The notes: a model not told the origin generated them from the letters alone. DNA of 64,000 nt from Pseudomonas fluorescens (GCF_902497785.1 NZ_CABVHK010000019.1:62001-126000); one strand, 5' to 3'. Positions 17,223-25,288 are shown, numbered from the stretch's first letter. Numbers and translations are program-made.

Positions 17223-17524
17223 CCGGTGGCGAGGGAGCTTTTGTGGCGAGGGAGCTCGTCGGATCGCCGCACCGTCCCGCTCGGCTGCGTAGCGGCCGCA
17301 AAATTTTAGGGCTGCTGCGCACCCCGGCGGGAGCAAGCTCCCTCGCCACATAAAGCTAATCGGCATTAGAGCTTCACGATTTATGATCCATGCGATCATT
17401 TATCATCATTTTACATGATCAATCGGCTGGCCTACTTTGGCCCAGACAGGCAACGCCACACCGCCTGGCACTTTCCTGACAACAACAAGAGATGGCTCTT
17501 ATCCACCACCAGGGGACACCCGCC
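17223..17524. promoter_or_regulatory. Control region of mmsA with a fluorescens repeat and LysR-type palindromes
   Basis: A repeat occupies 17227-17351: GTGGCGAGGGAGCT units at 17227 and 17241, with the inverse GGAGCAAGCTCCCTCGCCAC ending at 17350. After it come two palindromes: ATGATC-N5-GATCAT at 17382-17398 and ATCATTTTACATGAT at 17405-17419. The second is an ATCA-N7-TGAT site like those at 16443 and 11799. They lie 105-145 bp before the mmsA start, a normal position for LysR activation. Confidence 0.55.
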
Positions 17525-19042
17525 ATGAGCAACCAGCCAGTAGACATCGCACACTATATTCACGGCCGCGCGACGCCCGGCACGTCGGGTCGCACGCAGA
17601 ACGTCACCAACCCCGCCCTGGGCTCGGTCATTGGCAAAGTGGCCCTCGCCAGTGCCGCTGAGGTCGATGCCGCGGTGAAGTCGGCCGCCGCTGCGTTTCC
17701 AGCGTGGTCGGCGCTGCCGCCGCTGCGACGCTCGCGCATCATGTTCAAGTTTCTGGGGTTGCTCAACGAACACCGCGACGAGCTCGCACGCATGATCACC
17801 GCCGAACACGGCAAAGTCTTCACCGACGCCCAGGGTGAAGTGACGCGCGGCATCGAGGTGGTCGAGTTTGCCTGCGGCATCCCGCAACTGCTCAAGGGTG
17901 ACTACACCGAGCAGGTCTCCACCAATATCGACAACTGGACCATGCGTCAGTCGCTCGGTGTGGTCGCCGGCATCACCCCGTTCAACTTCCCGGTGATGGT
18001 GCCGATGTGGATGTTCCCGGTGGCCATCGCCTGCGGCAACACCTTCGTGCTCAAGCCCAGCCCGATCGATCCGTCGCCTTCGCTGCTGATCGCTGAACTG
18101 TTCAAAGAGGCCGGGCTGCCGGATGGCGTGTTCAACGTGGTCCAGGGCGATAAAGAGGCAGTAGACGCGCTGATCGATCATCCGGACGTCAAAGCCGTGA
18201 GCTTTGTCGGATCGACGCCGATTGCCAACTACATTTACGAAACCGGCGCCCGCCACGGCAAGCGCGTGCAGGCGCTGGGCGGCGCGAAGAACCACATGGT
18301 GGTGATGCCTGACGCTGACATTGATCAAGTGGTCGACGCGCTGATCGGCGCGGCATTCGGTTCCGCCGGCGAGCGTTGCATGGCGATTTCGGTGGCGGTG
18401 TTTGTCGGTGATGTCGCCGATAAAGTGATGCCGAAACTGGTGGAACGCACCCGCACGCTCAAGGTGCTGGAAGGCATGAACCTGGCCGCCGAGATGGGCC
18501 CGATCGTCTCGCAGGTGGCGTTGCAACGCATCACCGGTTACATCGAACAAGGCATCTCGGAAGGCGCGGAATTGCTGGTCGACGGGCGCGGTTTTGACGG
18601 TGCGCAGGCCGGGGCCAATTGCGCCGAGGGCTTCTGGCTCGGTGGCACGGTGTTCGACCATGTCACTCCAGAGATGAAGATTTATAAAGAGGAAATCTTT
18701 GGCCCGGTGCTGGCGTGCATGCGCGTGAAGGATTTTGCCGAAGCGGTCGACCTGGTCAACTCACACGAGTTTGGCAACGGCACCGCCTGCTATACCCGCG
18801 ACGGTCACATCGCGCGTGAGTTCGCCAGCCGTATTCAGGTGGGGATGGTCGGTATCAACGTGCCGATTCCGGTGCCGATGGCGTGGCACGGTTTTGGCGG
18901 CTGGAAGCGCTCATTGTTCGGTGACACGCACGCTTACGGCGAAGAGGGCGTGCGTTTCTACACCAAACAGAAGTCGGTGATGCAGCGCTGGCCGAACAGC
19001 ATCGCCAAGGGCGCTGAATTCGCCATGCCGACGTCCAAGTAG
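17525..19042 (+). CDS. mmsA: CoA-acylating (methyl)malonate-semialdehyde dehydrogenase
   Basis: A 505-residue aldehyde dehydrogenase of the MmsA family. The NAD fold includes GITPFNFPVMVPMWMFPVA, the catalytic Cys285 lies in FGSAGERCMAIS, and TRGIEVVEFACG provides the Arg that family enzymes use to recognise the substrate carboxylate. MmsA converts malonate semialdehyde to acetyl-CoA, or methylmalonate semialdehyde to propionyl-CoA, with NAD and CoA, releasing CO2. The usual valine-pathway partner mmsB is absent. The next genes encode a malonate-semialdehyde decarboxylase and a nitronate monooxygenase, so malonate semialdehyde is the likely substrate here. The ATG at 17525 is preceded by AGGGG. 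Confidence 0.9.
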   Translation: MSNQPVDIAHYIHGRATPGTSGRTQNVTNPALGSVIGKVALASAAEVDAAVKSAAAAFPAWSALPPLRRSRIMFKFLGLLNEHRDELARMITAEHGKVFTDAQGEVTRGIEVVEFACGIPQLLKGDYTEQVSTNIDNWTMRQSLGVVAGITPFNFPVMVPMWMFPVAIACGNTFVLKPSPIDPSPSLLIAELFKEAGLPDGVFNVVQGDKEAVDALIDHPDVKAVSFVGSTPIANYIYETGARHGKRVQALGGAKNHMVVMPDADIDQVVDALIGAAFGSAGERCMAISVAVFVGDVADKVMPKLVERTRTLKVLEGMNLAAEMGPIVSQVALQRITGYIEQGISEGAELLVDGRGFDGAQAGANCAEGFWLGGTVFDHVTPEMKIYKEEIFGPVLACMRVKDFAEAVDLVNSHEFGNGTACYTRDGHIAREFASRIQVGMVGINVPIPVPMAWHGFGGWKRSLFGDTHAYGEEGVRFYTKQKSVMQRWPNSIAKGAEFAMPTSK

Positions 19043-19107
19043 TTTCTGCTCCACAGGTGTGGGTGGGATGACGTGCTGGCGCGGGCTGCACGGCATCCGT
19101 CTTTCCC

Positions 19108-19140
19108 AGCGGGAGCGAACACTTCGCTCCCGGTTTTTTC
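19108..19140 (+). terminator. Intrinsic terminator after mmsA
   Basis: CGGGAGCGA at 19110 and TCGCTCCCG at 19124-19132 form a 9-bp stem with a 5-nt loop, followed by six T. It separates mmsA from the decarboxylase gene, so the latter is transcribed by read-through or by its own promoter. Confidence 0.85.
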
Positions 19141-19156
19141 GTTGAGGTGAACCACA

Positions 19157-19546
19157 ATGCCGCTGCTCAAGTTCGACATCCTTCAGGGACGCACTGATGA
19201 ACAGCTCAAGACCCTCCTCGATGTAGCCCATCAGGCGATGGTCGAGGCTTTTGAAGTGCCTGCCAGTGATCGCTACCAATCGGTGACCCAACACCGGTCG
19301 GGGGAATTGGTGCTGCACGACACGGGACTGGGTTACACCCGCTCGGCCAGTGTGGTCTTGCTGACGGTGATTTCGCGACCGCGTTCCCAAGTGCAGAAGA
19401 CCACGTTTTATCGCTTGCTCGCCGAGAAGCTCCAGGCCGAATGTGGCTTGTCGCCGGATGACCTGATTGTCTCGCTGGTGGAAAACGCCGATGCAGACTG
19501 GTCCTTCGGCCGCGGGCGCGCGCAATTTCTGACCGGAGAACTGTAG
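19157..19546 (+). CDS. Malonate-semialdehyde decarboxylase (tautomerase superfamily)
   Basis: A 129-residue tautomerase-superfamily protein that closely resembles the malonate-semialdehyde decarboxylase of the 1,3-dichloropropene degrader P. pavonaceae. Numbered after Met removal, it has Pro1, Asp37, Arg73 and Arg75 (ISRPRSQ), Trp114 and Phe116 (ADADWSFGRGRA), Phe123 and Leu128, which to my knowledge are the residues lining the characterised active site. The enzyme turns malonate semialdehyde into acetaldehyde and CO2. No haloacrylate dehalogenase genes lie nearby, so the substrate probably comes from nitronate oxidation by the flanking monooxygenases. The gap to the next gene is 41 bp. Confidence 0.88.
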   Translation: MPLLKFDILQGRTDEQLKTLLDVAHQAMVEAFEVPASDRYQSVTQHRSGELVLHDTGLGYTRSASVVLLTVISRPRSQVQKTTFYRLLAEKLQAECGLSPDDLIVSLVENADADWSFGRGRAQFLTGEL

Positions 19547-19587
19547 CGCCGGTTTTTTCTTCCTACTCATCACGTCCAGGTGTCGTC

Positions 19588-20637
19588 ATGTCCAATCCTC
19601 TGCTGTCGCTGTTGAAAATCGAACTGCCGATCCTGCAATCACCGATGGTCGGTGTGTCCACTCCGAAACTGGCGGCGGCGGTGTCGGCTGCCGGCGGGCT
19701 GGGCGCCATCGGCATTGGCGCGAGCAACGTCGACCAGGCGCGGGCGATGATCCGGGAGACGGCGGCGCTGACTGATAAACCGTTCAATGTGAACCTGTTC
19801 TGCCACCGACCTGCCATTCACGACAGCGCTCGAGAGGCGCAGTGGCTGAGCGTCCTGGCGCCGGTGTTTGCCGAGTTCGGCGCGGATGCGCCTACGTCGC
19901 TGCGGGAGATCTACACCTCATTCGTCGCAGATCCGGGCATGTTGCAGATGCTGCTGGAGGAAAAGCCCGCGGTCGTCAGCTGCCATTTCGGGCTACCCCC
20001 GCAACCGGCCATCGATGCACTGAAGGCCGCCGGCATTGTCTTGCTCTGTTCAGTGACCAGCCTGGCCGAAGCGCGCAGTGCGGAACAGGCCGGCGTGCAT
20101 GCACTGGTGGCCCAGGGTTACGAAGCCGGGGGGCATCGCGGCGTATTCGACCCGCAGCAAGACTTGCAGATGGGCACCTTGGCGCTGGTGCGTGTGTTGG
20201 CGCGGGCCTGCCAACTGCCGGTGATCGCCGCCGGCGGAATCATGGACGGCGCGGGCATCAAGGCCGTCATGCAGCTGGGGGCCAGTGCCGCGCAGTTGGG
20301 AACGGCGTTTATTCTCTGTCCTGAATCGTCCGCCAACGGAGCCTATCGCGAAGCCTTGAAAGGCCCGCGTGCCCACCAGACCCAAGTCACTAGCGTCATC
20401 TCAGGGCGACCTGCCCGTGGCATGATCAATCGCAACTTCACCGGCTTCGACGTGGCGGGCATTGAACTGCCCGACTATCCGCTGACGTACGACGCCAACA
20501 AGGCGCTCAACGCCGTGGCAACCACGAAGGCCAACACGGACTTTGCCGTGCAGTGGGCCGGGCAAGGTGCACCGCTGGCGCGTGAGTTGCCGGCTGCCGC
20601 TTTGATGAACCTGCTGGCGGCGCAACTGCAAGACTGA
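19588..20637 (+). CDS. Class I nitronate monooxygenase (second copy)
   Basis: A 349-residue FMN-dependent nitronate monooxygenase. The class I motifs are present in order: LPILQSPMVGVSTPKLA (12-28), VVSCHFGLPPQ (129-139), VAQGYEAGGHRG (174-185) with His183 as the expected catalytic base, IAAGGIMDG, and QLGTAFILCPES. Class I enzymes act best on propionate-3-nitronate, the conjugate base of the plant and fungal toxin 3-nitropropionate, giving malonate semialdehyde. The gene follows the malonate-semialdehyde decarboxylase, which supports that reaction. Compared with the first copy (14522-15487) it is longer and has the more canonical motifs. Confidence 0.88.
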   Translation: MSNPLLSLLKIELPILQSPMVGVSTPKLAAAVSAAGGLGAIGIGASNVDQARAMIRETAALTDKPFNVNLFCHRPAIHDSAREAQWLSVLAPVFAEFGADAPTSLREIYTSFVADPGMLQMLLEEKPAVVSCHFGLPPQPAIDALKAAGIVLLCSVTSLAEARSAEQAGVHALVAQGYEAGGHRGVFDPQQDLQMGTLALVRVLARACQLPVIAAGGIMDGAGIKAVMQLGASAAQLGTAFILCPESSANGAYREALKGPRAHQTQVTSVISGRPARGMINRNFTGFDVAGIELPDYPLTYDANKALNAVATTKANTDFAVQWAGQGAPLARELPAAALMNLLAAQLQD

Positions 20638-20657
20638 CGTGCGTTGCATCGCGGGCG

Positions 20658-22829
20658 TTATGGGGGGTCCGAAGGTACGTCCAGCAGCCAGTGCACACGC
20701 TGGCTGAGGTCGTTCAAGCTGAACGGCTTGGTTAAAATCCGGGTGGATTCATCCGTTGAAACCAGGCTGGACCCGCCGGCAAAACCGGTGATGAACAGCA
20801 CCTTGAGGTGCGGATATTTCGCTTTGAATTCCGCCGCCAGATCGACCCCATTGATCGCGCCCGGCAAGCCAATGTCGGTCAACAGCAAATCGACGTGTTT
20901 GAGTTTCTCTGCCTGTTTCAGCGCGGAGACGCTGTCCACGGCCTCAATGACGCGATAGCCCAGCTCGCCCAAAAACTCCGAAGTCATCTGCCGAATGGCT
21001 TTTTCGTCGTCGACCAGCAAGATGGTTTCGTTGCGCGCGGAGGGCTGCGTTTGTTGACTGCCAGTCGTGTTTTTCGTTTGCTCGGCGGGCTGCGAATCGT
21101 CAACCGGAAAATACAGCGTCACCGTCGTCCCAACCCCGAGACTGCTGTGCACTTTGACCTGGCCACCGGATTGCTGGGTAAAACCGTAGATCATCGAAAG
21201 CCCCAGGCCGGTGCCTTCACCAATTTTCTTGGTGGTGAAAAACGGGTCGAAGATGCGCGACAGAATGTCCGGGCTGATGCCGGTACCGGAATCGGTGGCC
21301 GAGATGCTCACGTAGGCGCCCGGTGGCAATTGTCGATCGGCCAGCGCGTTCGCGTCGATGATGCATCGATCGACGACCAGGCTTAACGTGCCTCCGCCGG
21401 GCATTGCATCCCGAGCGTTGATCGACAGGTTCAGCAGCGCGTTTTCCAATTGATTGAGGTCGCACCGGATCCGGTCGTTTGCCCTGTACGAACTCTCGAC
21501 AACGATGCTGGGACCGACGGTGCGGCGAATCATTTCTTCAAGCCCGGCCACCACGGTGCGCGGCTGCAGCAGTTCGGGCTCAAGTGATTGCTGTCTGGAA
21601 AATGTCAGCAGCCGTTGGGTCAGCGCAGCGGCCCGGGAGGCTGACGTCATGGCCACGGAGTTGTAGCGGGTCAGCTCGTTGAAGCGCCCGGCATCGATGC
21701 GCCGCTGCATCATTTCCAGGCTGCCGATGATGCCCGCCAACAGGTTATTGAAGTCATGGGCGATGCCGCCGGTCAGCTGGCCGACCGCTTCCATTTTCTG
21801 ACTCTGCCGAAGCTTGGATTCCGCCATGGCGCGCTCATGTTGTTCGGCTTCCAGCTGCGCGGTTCGCTGAGCAATCCGGTCTTCGAGCAGATCGTTCCAG
21901 TCCCGCAGCGCGCCCTCCAACTGCACTCGATTGTCGATGTCTTCGATGGTCCCGTACCATTGCTCACAATGGCCTGCAGCATCGAAGCTGCACAGGGCGC
22001 GGAATCTGAACCAGCGATATTCGCCGCTGCGTTTTCGCAGGCGCACGGGCGAGTCGAAGGGTTCGAGTGTGCTCAGTGATCGATCCCAGAGTTTGACCAG
22101 GGCTTCGCGATCGTCAGGGTGAGTCGCACTGGCCCACTCGCGACCTAATGTGTGTGCAGTGTCCAGGCCCGTAAATTCAGACCAGCGCAGATCAATAGAA
22201 GTCAGCGCGCCGACCCTGTCCGCCGTCCATGGCCACAGCGGATTGAGTTCCGCAGCAATGCGGTAGTGTTTCTCGCTTTCCCGCAGTTTTTCTTCGGCTG
22301 TGCGCATCACCTGCAAGGTATTGAAGCGCTTCAACACCGCGCCCAGCAAGTTGCTGTACACGCGCAGAAAGTCGATGTCGTTTTCGGTAAATTGCCGAGG
22401 GATTCGACTGTCGACCTCGAAAATGCCAAAGGGACGTGTCGCGGTCGCCCCGTGGACCAGCACGTTGACGAAGGCTTTGACCCCGTTGTCGGTTTGAAAG
22501 GCGTGATAACGGAAGCGCGTTTCGGTGGCGATATCCACCGAAATCACCGGACGGTCTGTGTCCAGTGAGTACCGCTCCGGGCTGCCTTCGCAGGCCTGGA
22601 CCCGGACCTGGCCGACTACACCGGGTTTCCAGCCAACGCCATTGCGCACGACAAACGTGACGCCGTCATCGAGCAACAGCATGAACTTGGCCATATGCGT
22701 CTCGAGCGCAGCGCCCACCAGGCGACAGGCTTCGTCGAGGATGTGCTCCAGATCGTCTGACACCAGGGCGAGCTCGCCAAACTCGGCAAGCACTTTGCGC
22801 TGGCGCAGTAACGTAGCCTCGACTGCCAT
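20658..22829 (-). CDS. Hybrid histidine kinase: GAF-PAS-HisKA-HATPase-REC
   Basis: A 723-residue cytoplasmic sensor with no membrane segments. In order: GAF-like domain (about 10-170), PAS (about 185-305), a coiled linker, HisKA with His358 in GGIAHDFNNLLAG, HATPase with N-box NLSINARDAM and G-boxes DSGTGIS and GEGTGLGLS (464-575), and a C-terminal receiver (602-718) with Asp652 in TDIGLPG and Lys701 in TKPF. The start at 22829 follows an AGGGG; a short in-frame extension is possible. No separate response regulator lies nearby. It ends 20 bp from the convergent nitronate monooxygenase gene, so a link to that pathway is possible but unproven. Confidence 0.9.
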   Translation of the reverse strand: MAVEATLLRQRKVLAEFGELALVSDDLEHILDEACRLVGAALETHMAKFMLLLDDGVTFVVRNGVGWKPGVVGQVRVQACEGSPERYSLDTDRPVISVDIATETRFRYHAFQTDNGVKAFVNVLVHGATATRPFGIFEVDSRIPRQFTENDIDFLRVYSNLLGAVLKRFNTLQVMRTAEEKLRESEKHYRIAAELNPLWPWTADRVGALTSIDLRWSEFTGLDTAHTLGREWASATHPDDREALVKLWDRSLSTLEPFDSPVRLRKRSGEYRWFRFRALCSFDAAGHCEQWYGTIEDIDNRVQLEGALRDWNDLLEDRIAQRTAQLEAEQHERAMAESKLRQSQKMEAVGQLTGGIAHDFNNLLAGIIGSLEMMQRRIDAGRFNELTRYNSVAMTSASRAAALTQRLLTFSRQQSLEPELLQPRTVVAGLEEMIRRTVGPSIVVESSYRANDRIRCDLNQLENALLNLSINARDAMPGGGTLSLVVDRCIIDANALADRQLPPGAYVSISATDSGTGISPDILSRIFDPFFTTKKIGEGTGLGLSMIYGFTQQSGGQVKVHSSLGVGTTVTLYFPVDDSQPAEQTKNTTGSQQTQPSARNETILLVDDEKAIRQMTSEFLGELGYRVIEAVDSVSALKQAEKLKHVDLLLTDIGLPGAINGVDLAAEFKAKYPHLKVLFITGFAGGSSLVSTDESTRILTKPFSLNDLSQRVHWLLDVPSDPP

Positions 22830-22913
22830 GATTTCACCCCTGTGGATATTCATGTACGAGGCTGGCACGTCGGGTAGGTTCCGCCGGGATGACGGGATGC
22901 ACGCAATGCGCTG

Positions 22914-23213
22914 TTAATGCCTGCATTGCGCCAACACCACTTGGCAGGTATCCGGCGTACCGCCGGAGCGGCCGGCATAGCGTATGCAATTATTCAGGGA
23001 TTTTTGGCGGGCCATGCTCAGGGTCGGGCCCCAGGCCAGTCCACCCTCGCCAATGGTGGGGACGGCTTTGGCATAGCAGCTTGAACCTGTGTTTGGGGCT
23101 GAGTAGTGAGACGTGGTGGGTTTGCCTGAACATCCGCCGGTGAGTGCCAGGTTGAGGGCGAGGAGGGAGGGCAGGAGCCAGGCCGGGGATTGGTGGGCTT
23201 TGGTTCTGGTCAT
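22914..23213 (-). CDS. Small predicted lipoprotein of unknown function
   Basis: A 99-residue protein with a basic N terminus, a hydrophobic stretch (WLLPSLLALNLALTGGC) and a lipobox-like LTGGC placing the modified Cys at about residue 28. The mature part holds four more cysteines (CYAKAVP, NNCIRYAG, TCQVVLAQC), which suggests disulfides. The residue after Cys is Ser, so outer-membrane sorting is expected. I do not recognise a family. It is divergent from, and next to, the repeat-rich region at 23.3-24.1 kb. Confidence 0.7.
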   Translation of the reverse strand: MTRTKAHQSPAWLLPSLLALNLALTGGCSGKPTTSHYSAPNTGSSCYAKAVPTIGEGGLAWGPTLSMARQKSLNNCIRYAGRSGGTPDTCQVVLAQCRH

Positions 23214-23295
23214 CCGGGTTCTCCTGTATCGGCGCTAGCGGTGTTTTGTGAGTGTGTTCTATCAGGTTAGCTGTGTTGGGGGTGTTGGGGGTTTT

Positions 23296-23646
23296 GTGTG
23301 TTTATCCGTTTTTGCGGTGATGGCGGATATTGGTTTCGCCCTTACGGCGAGTCACTTTGAAAAGCGCAAAGTAACCCAACGCTCTTGCCCCACCACTTGG
23401 CACCTCGCTTGGGCTCGGTGTGCCCTCACTCCGGCATTGCTCCGCGGGTCGCCGCGAAGGGCCATCCCTGGCCCAGCGCGGCTAAACCGGCATCCTTGCC
23501 GGTTTCCCCGCTACGCAATGCCTGCGTTCGGCCAGCGTGGTTTTACGGGGCGCTGAGATCAAAATCAAAATCAAAACCGCGGCGGCCTTCGGGCCGACCG
23601 TGGCATCAAGCGGGCGCGCTGCGCTGATTTGATTGTGCACACACAC
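23296..23646 (+). repeat. Long hairpin-rich repeat, copy R1 (+)
   Basis: First of six copies of a roughly 330-nt element that begins at a TATCCGTTTCTGCGGTGATGG-like edge (here diverged) and ends just before a REP doublet. It contains successive hairpins: CGCC-CTTAC-GGCG; ACTTTG-AAAAGCG-CAAAGT; GGGCCA-TCCC-TGGCCC; AACCGGCA-TCCT-TGCCGGTT; CGGCC-TTCG-GGCCG. Open frames inside it lack ribosome-binding sites. It pairs with the inverted copy R2 across the REP doublet. Confidence 0.85.
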
Positions 23647-23663
23647 TAAATTTGCACCGTTCC

Positions 23664-23760
23664 CCTGTGGGAGCGAGCTTGCTCGCGATGGCGGATTCCT
23701 ATCCAACATTGATATTGGCTGACACAACGCTATCGCGAGCAAGCTCGCTCCCACAGGGGT
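23664..23760. repeat. REP doublet between R1 and R2
   Basis: CCCTGTGGGAGCGAGCTTGC and its inverse GCAAGCTCGCTCCCACAGGG are separated by about 35 nt. They form the centre of an inverted-repeat structure of about 820 bp. Confidence 0.92.
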
Positions 23761-23794
23761 TTGTTGTGGGGCATGGTATTGGTGTTCAGCGCTG

Positions 23795-24115
23795 ATTGCC
23801 TGATCGAACTCATGGTCAGGTCGGCTATCAGGCCGCCTCGGTTAGATTTTGATCTCAGGCGCCCCGTTAACCACGCTGGCCGAACGCAGGCATTGCGCAG
23901 CGGGGAAACCGGCAAGGATGCCGGTTTAGCCGCGCTGGGCCAGGGATGGCCCTTCGCGGCGACCCGCGGAGCAATGCCGGAGTGAGGGCACACCGAGCCA
24001 GAGCGAGGTGCCGAGTGGTGGGGCAAGAGCGTTGGGTTACTTTGCGCTTTTCAAAGTGACTCGCCGTAAGGGCGAAACCAATATCCGCCATCACCGCAGA
24101 AAGGGATATGTACAC
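23795..24115 (-). repeat. Long hairpin-rich repeat, copy R2 (-)
   Basis: Inverted copy of the element at 23296-23646, with the same hairpins. The 919-bp stretch 23214-24132 contains no gene that I can support, only R1, the REP doublet, R2 and G/C-tract flanks (GGGGG runs near 23278-23291; CCCCAACCCC at 24121-24130). Confidence 0.85.
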
Positions 24116-24132
24116 AAAAACCCCAACCCCAA

Positions 24133-25134
24133 TCAAACAACCGCCGTGCTCCCCCGCAAGGTCAACGTAAACGGCAACACCACATGCCGCTGCACAATCC
24201 CCCGCTTCTCAATCAGCGCAATCACCATCTCCACAGCCTTCTGCCCAAACATCTCCGCCGGTTGCGAGATAGTGGTCAACGGCGGATCGCAGTAAGCCGC
24301 AAACGGTATATCGTCGAAACCCACCAGGGAAATATCCTCGGGCACCCGCAAGCCCTGTTGCTTGATCTGCTTCAACGCGCCAATGGCCATTTCATCGTTT
24401 TCGCAAAAAAGCGCCGTAGGGCGATCAGGCAACGCCAGCATCTCCGCGGCGCCGTCATGCCCGGCCTGCAAACTGAAATCACCATGGCAGATCAACGCGG
24501 GGTCGGACTCCAGACCCGCCTGGCGCAAAGCATCCTGATAACCGGCCACGCGCTCGCGGGTCAGCGGGCTGCTTTTAGGGCCTTTGATCAGGCCGATACG
24601 ACGGTGGCCCAATTCAATCAAATGCTCAGTCATGGCCTTCGCGGCCGCGTGGTTGTCGAGGCTGATGGTCGGGTGGCGACCGCCGTGGATCACCTCACAG
24701 GCATTGACGATCGGCGGCAGTTCGGCGCTGGGGAAGGGGGCTTCGAACGGGTCATAGGCGCGCAACTGGATCACGCCATCGGCCTGATGGGCGTAGACCA
24801 GTTCGGCAAATTCGCGCTCGATGTCCTCGCGGCCCTGGGTGTCGCACAGCAACAGCCGGTAGCCAGCGAGTTGGGCCGCCTGTTGCGCACCGCTGATCAC
24901 CTTGGCGAAAAACGTGTTGGCAACGGTCGGCACCAGAATCACCAGGTTGCCGGTTCTGCGCGAGCGAAATTGTACGGCCATCTGGTTCGGTCGGTAACCG
25001 GCCTGTTCGACGGCGGCGTTGACCTTGTCCCGGGTCTCGGGGAGCACGCGCTCAGGCGATTTGAGTGTTCTGGACACCGTGGCGACGGAGACGCCGGCCA
25101 GCCTGGCAACTTCGCGAATGTTGGACAAAAGCAC
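24133..25134 (-). CDS. LacI-family transcriptional repressor
   Basis: A 333-residue LacI/GalR regulator. Its HTH and hinge are at residues 5-60 (REVARLAGVSVATVSRTL; KVNAAVEQAGYRPN), followed by a periplasmic-binding-like effector domain (about 62-330) with the DGVIQLRAYDP and SLVGFDDIPFA strands. It is divergent from the Gfo/Idh gene. The intergenic region has a perfect palindrome with the central CG typical of LacI-family operators, overlapping the likely transcription start of the Gfo/Idh operon. The effector is presumably a sugar, polyol or nucleoside imported by the NupG-like permease of that operon. Confidence 0.92.
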   Translation of the reverse strand: MLLSNIREVARLAGVSVATVSRTLKSPERVLPETRDKVNAAVEQAGYRPNQMAVQFRSRRTGNLVILVPTVANTFFAKVISGAQQAAQLAGYRLLLCDTQGREDIEREFAELVYAHQADGVIQLRAYDPFEAPFPSAELPPIVNACEVIHGGRHPTISLDNHAAAKAMTEHLIELGHRRIGLIKGPKSSPLTRERVAGYQDALRQAGLESDPALICHGDFSLQAGHDGAAEMLALPDRPTALFCENDEMAIGALKQIKQQGLRVPEDISLVGFDDIPFAAYCDPPLTTISQPAEMFGQKAVEMVIALIEKRGIVQRHVVLPFTLTLRGSTAVV

Positions 25135-25212
25135 CTCGTTAACGAACTGAGCAGCGGCGAGCTTAGCGCAGGTCGGTCCGGTGCTGGAACTTTCGTGAGG
25201 TCCATCCGGGGT

Positions 25213-25267
25213 TTGACACCTCGCCCGCCAACGCCTAAATTTCCGTCACGATGTAACCGGTTACATC
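25213..25267 (+). promoter_or_regulatory. Sigma-70 promoter with LacI-type operator
   Basis: TTGACA at 25213-25218, a 17-bp spacer and TAAATT at 25236-25241 form a near-consensus promoter. The 18-bp perfect palindrome GATGTAACCGGTTACATC at 25250-25267 starts 9 bp after the -10 box, an ideal repressor position. It lies 22 bp before the Gfo/Idh ATG. Confidence 0.88.
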
Positions 25268-25288
25268 AACAGCCTCAACCAGAGAACA

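Noticed and set aside
17525..19042. Valine catabolism (mmsAB) assignment
   Set aside because: mmsB and the other valine-pathway genes are absent. The neighbours all point to malonate semialdehyde instead.
23664..23760. REP doublets as a CRISPR array
   Set aside because: The units are inverted palindromes in pairs, not direct repeats with regular unique spacers, and no cas gene is present.
24008..24295. Small proteins inside the long repeats (MPSGGARAL and MPHHSAPR types)
   Set aside because: They recur only because the repeat recurs. They lack ribosome-binding sites and read in arbitrary frames, while the DNA shows stem conservation instead.
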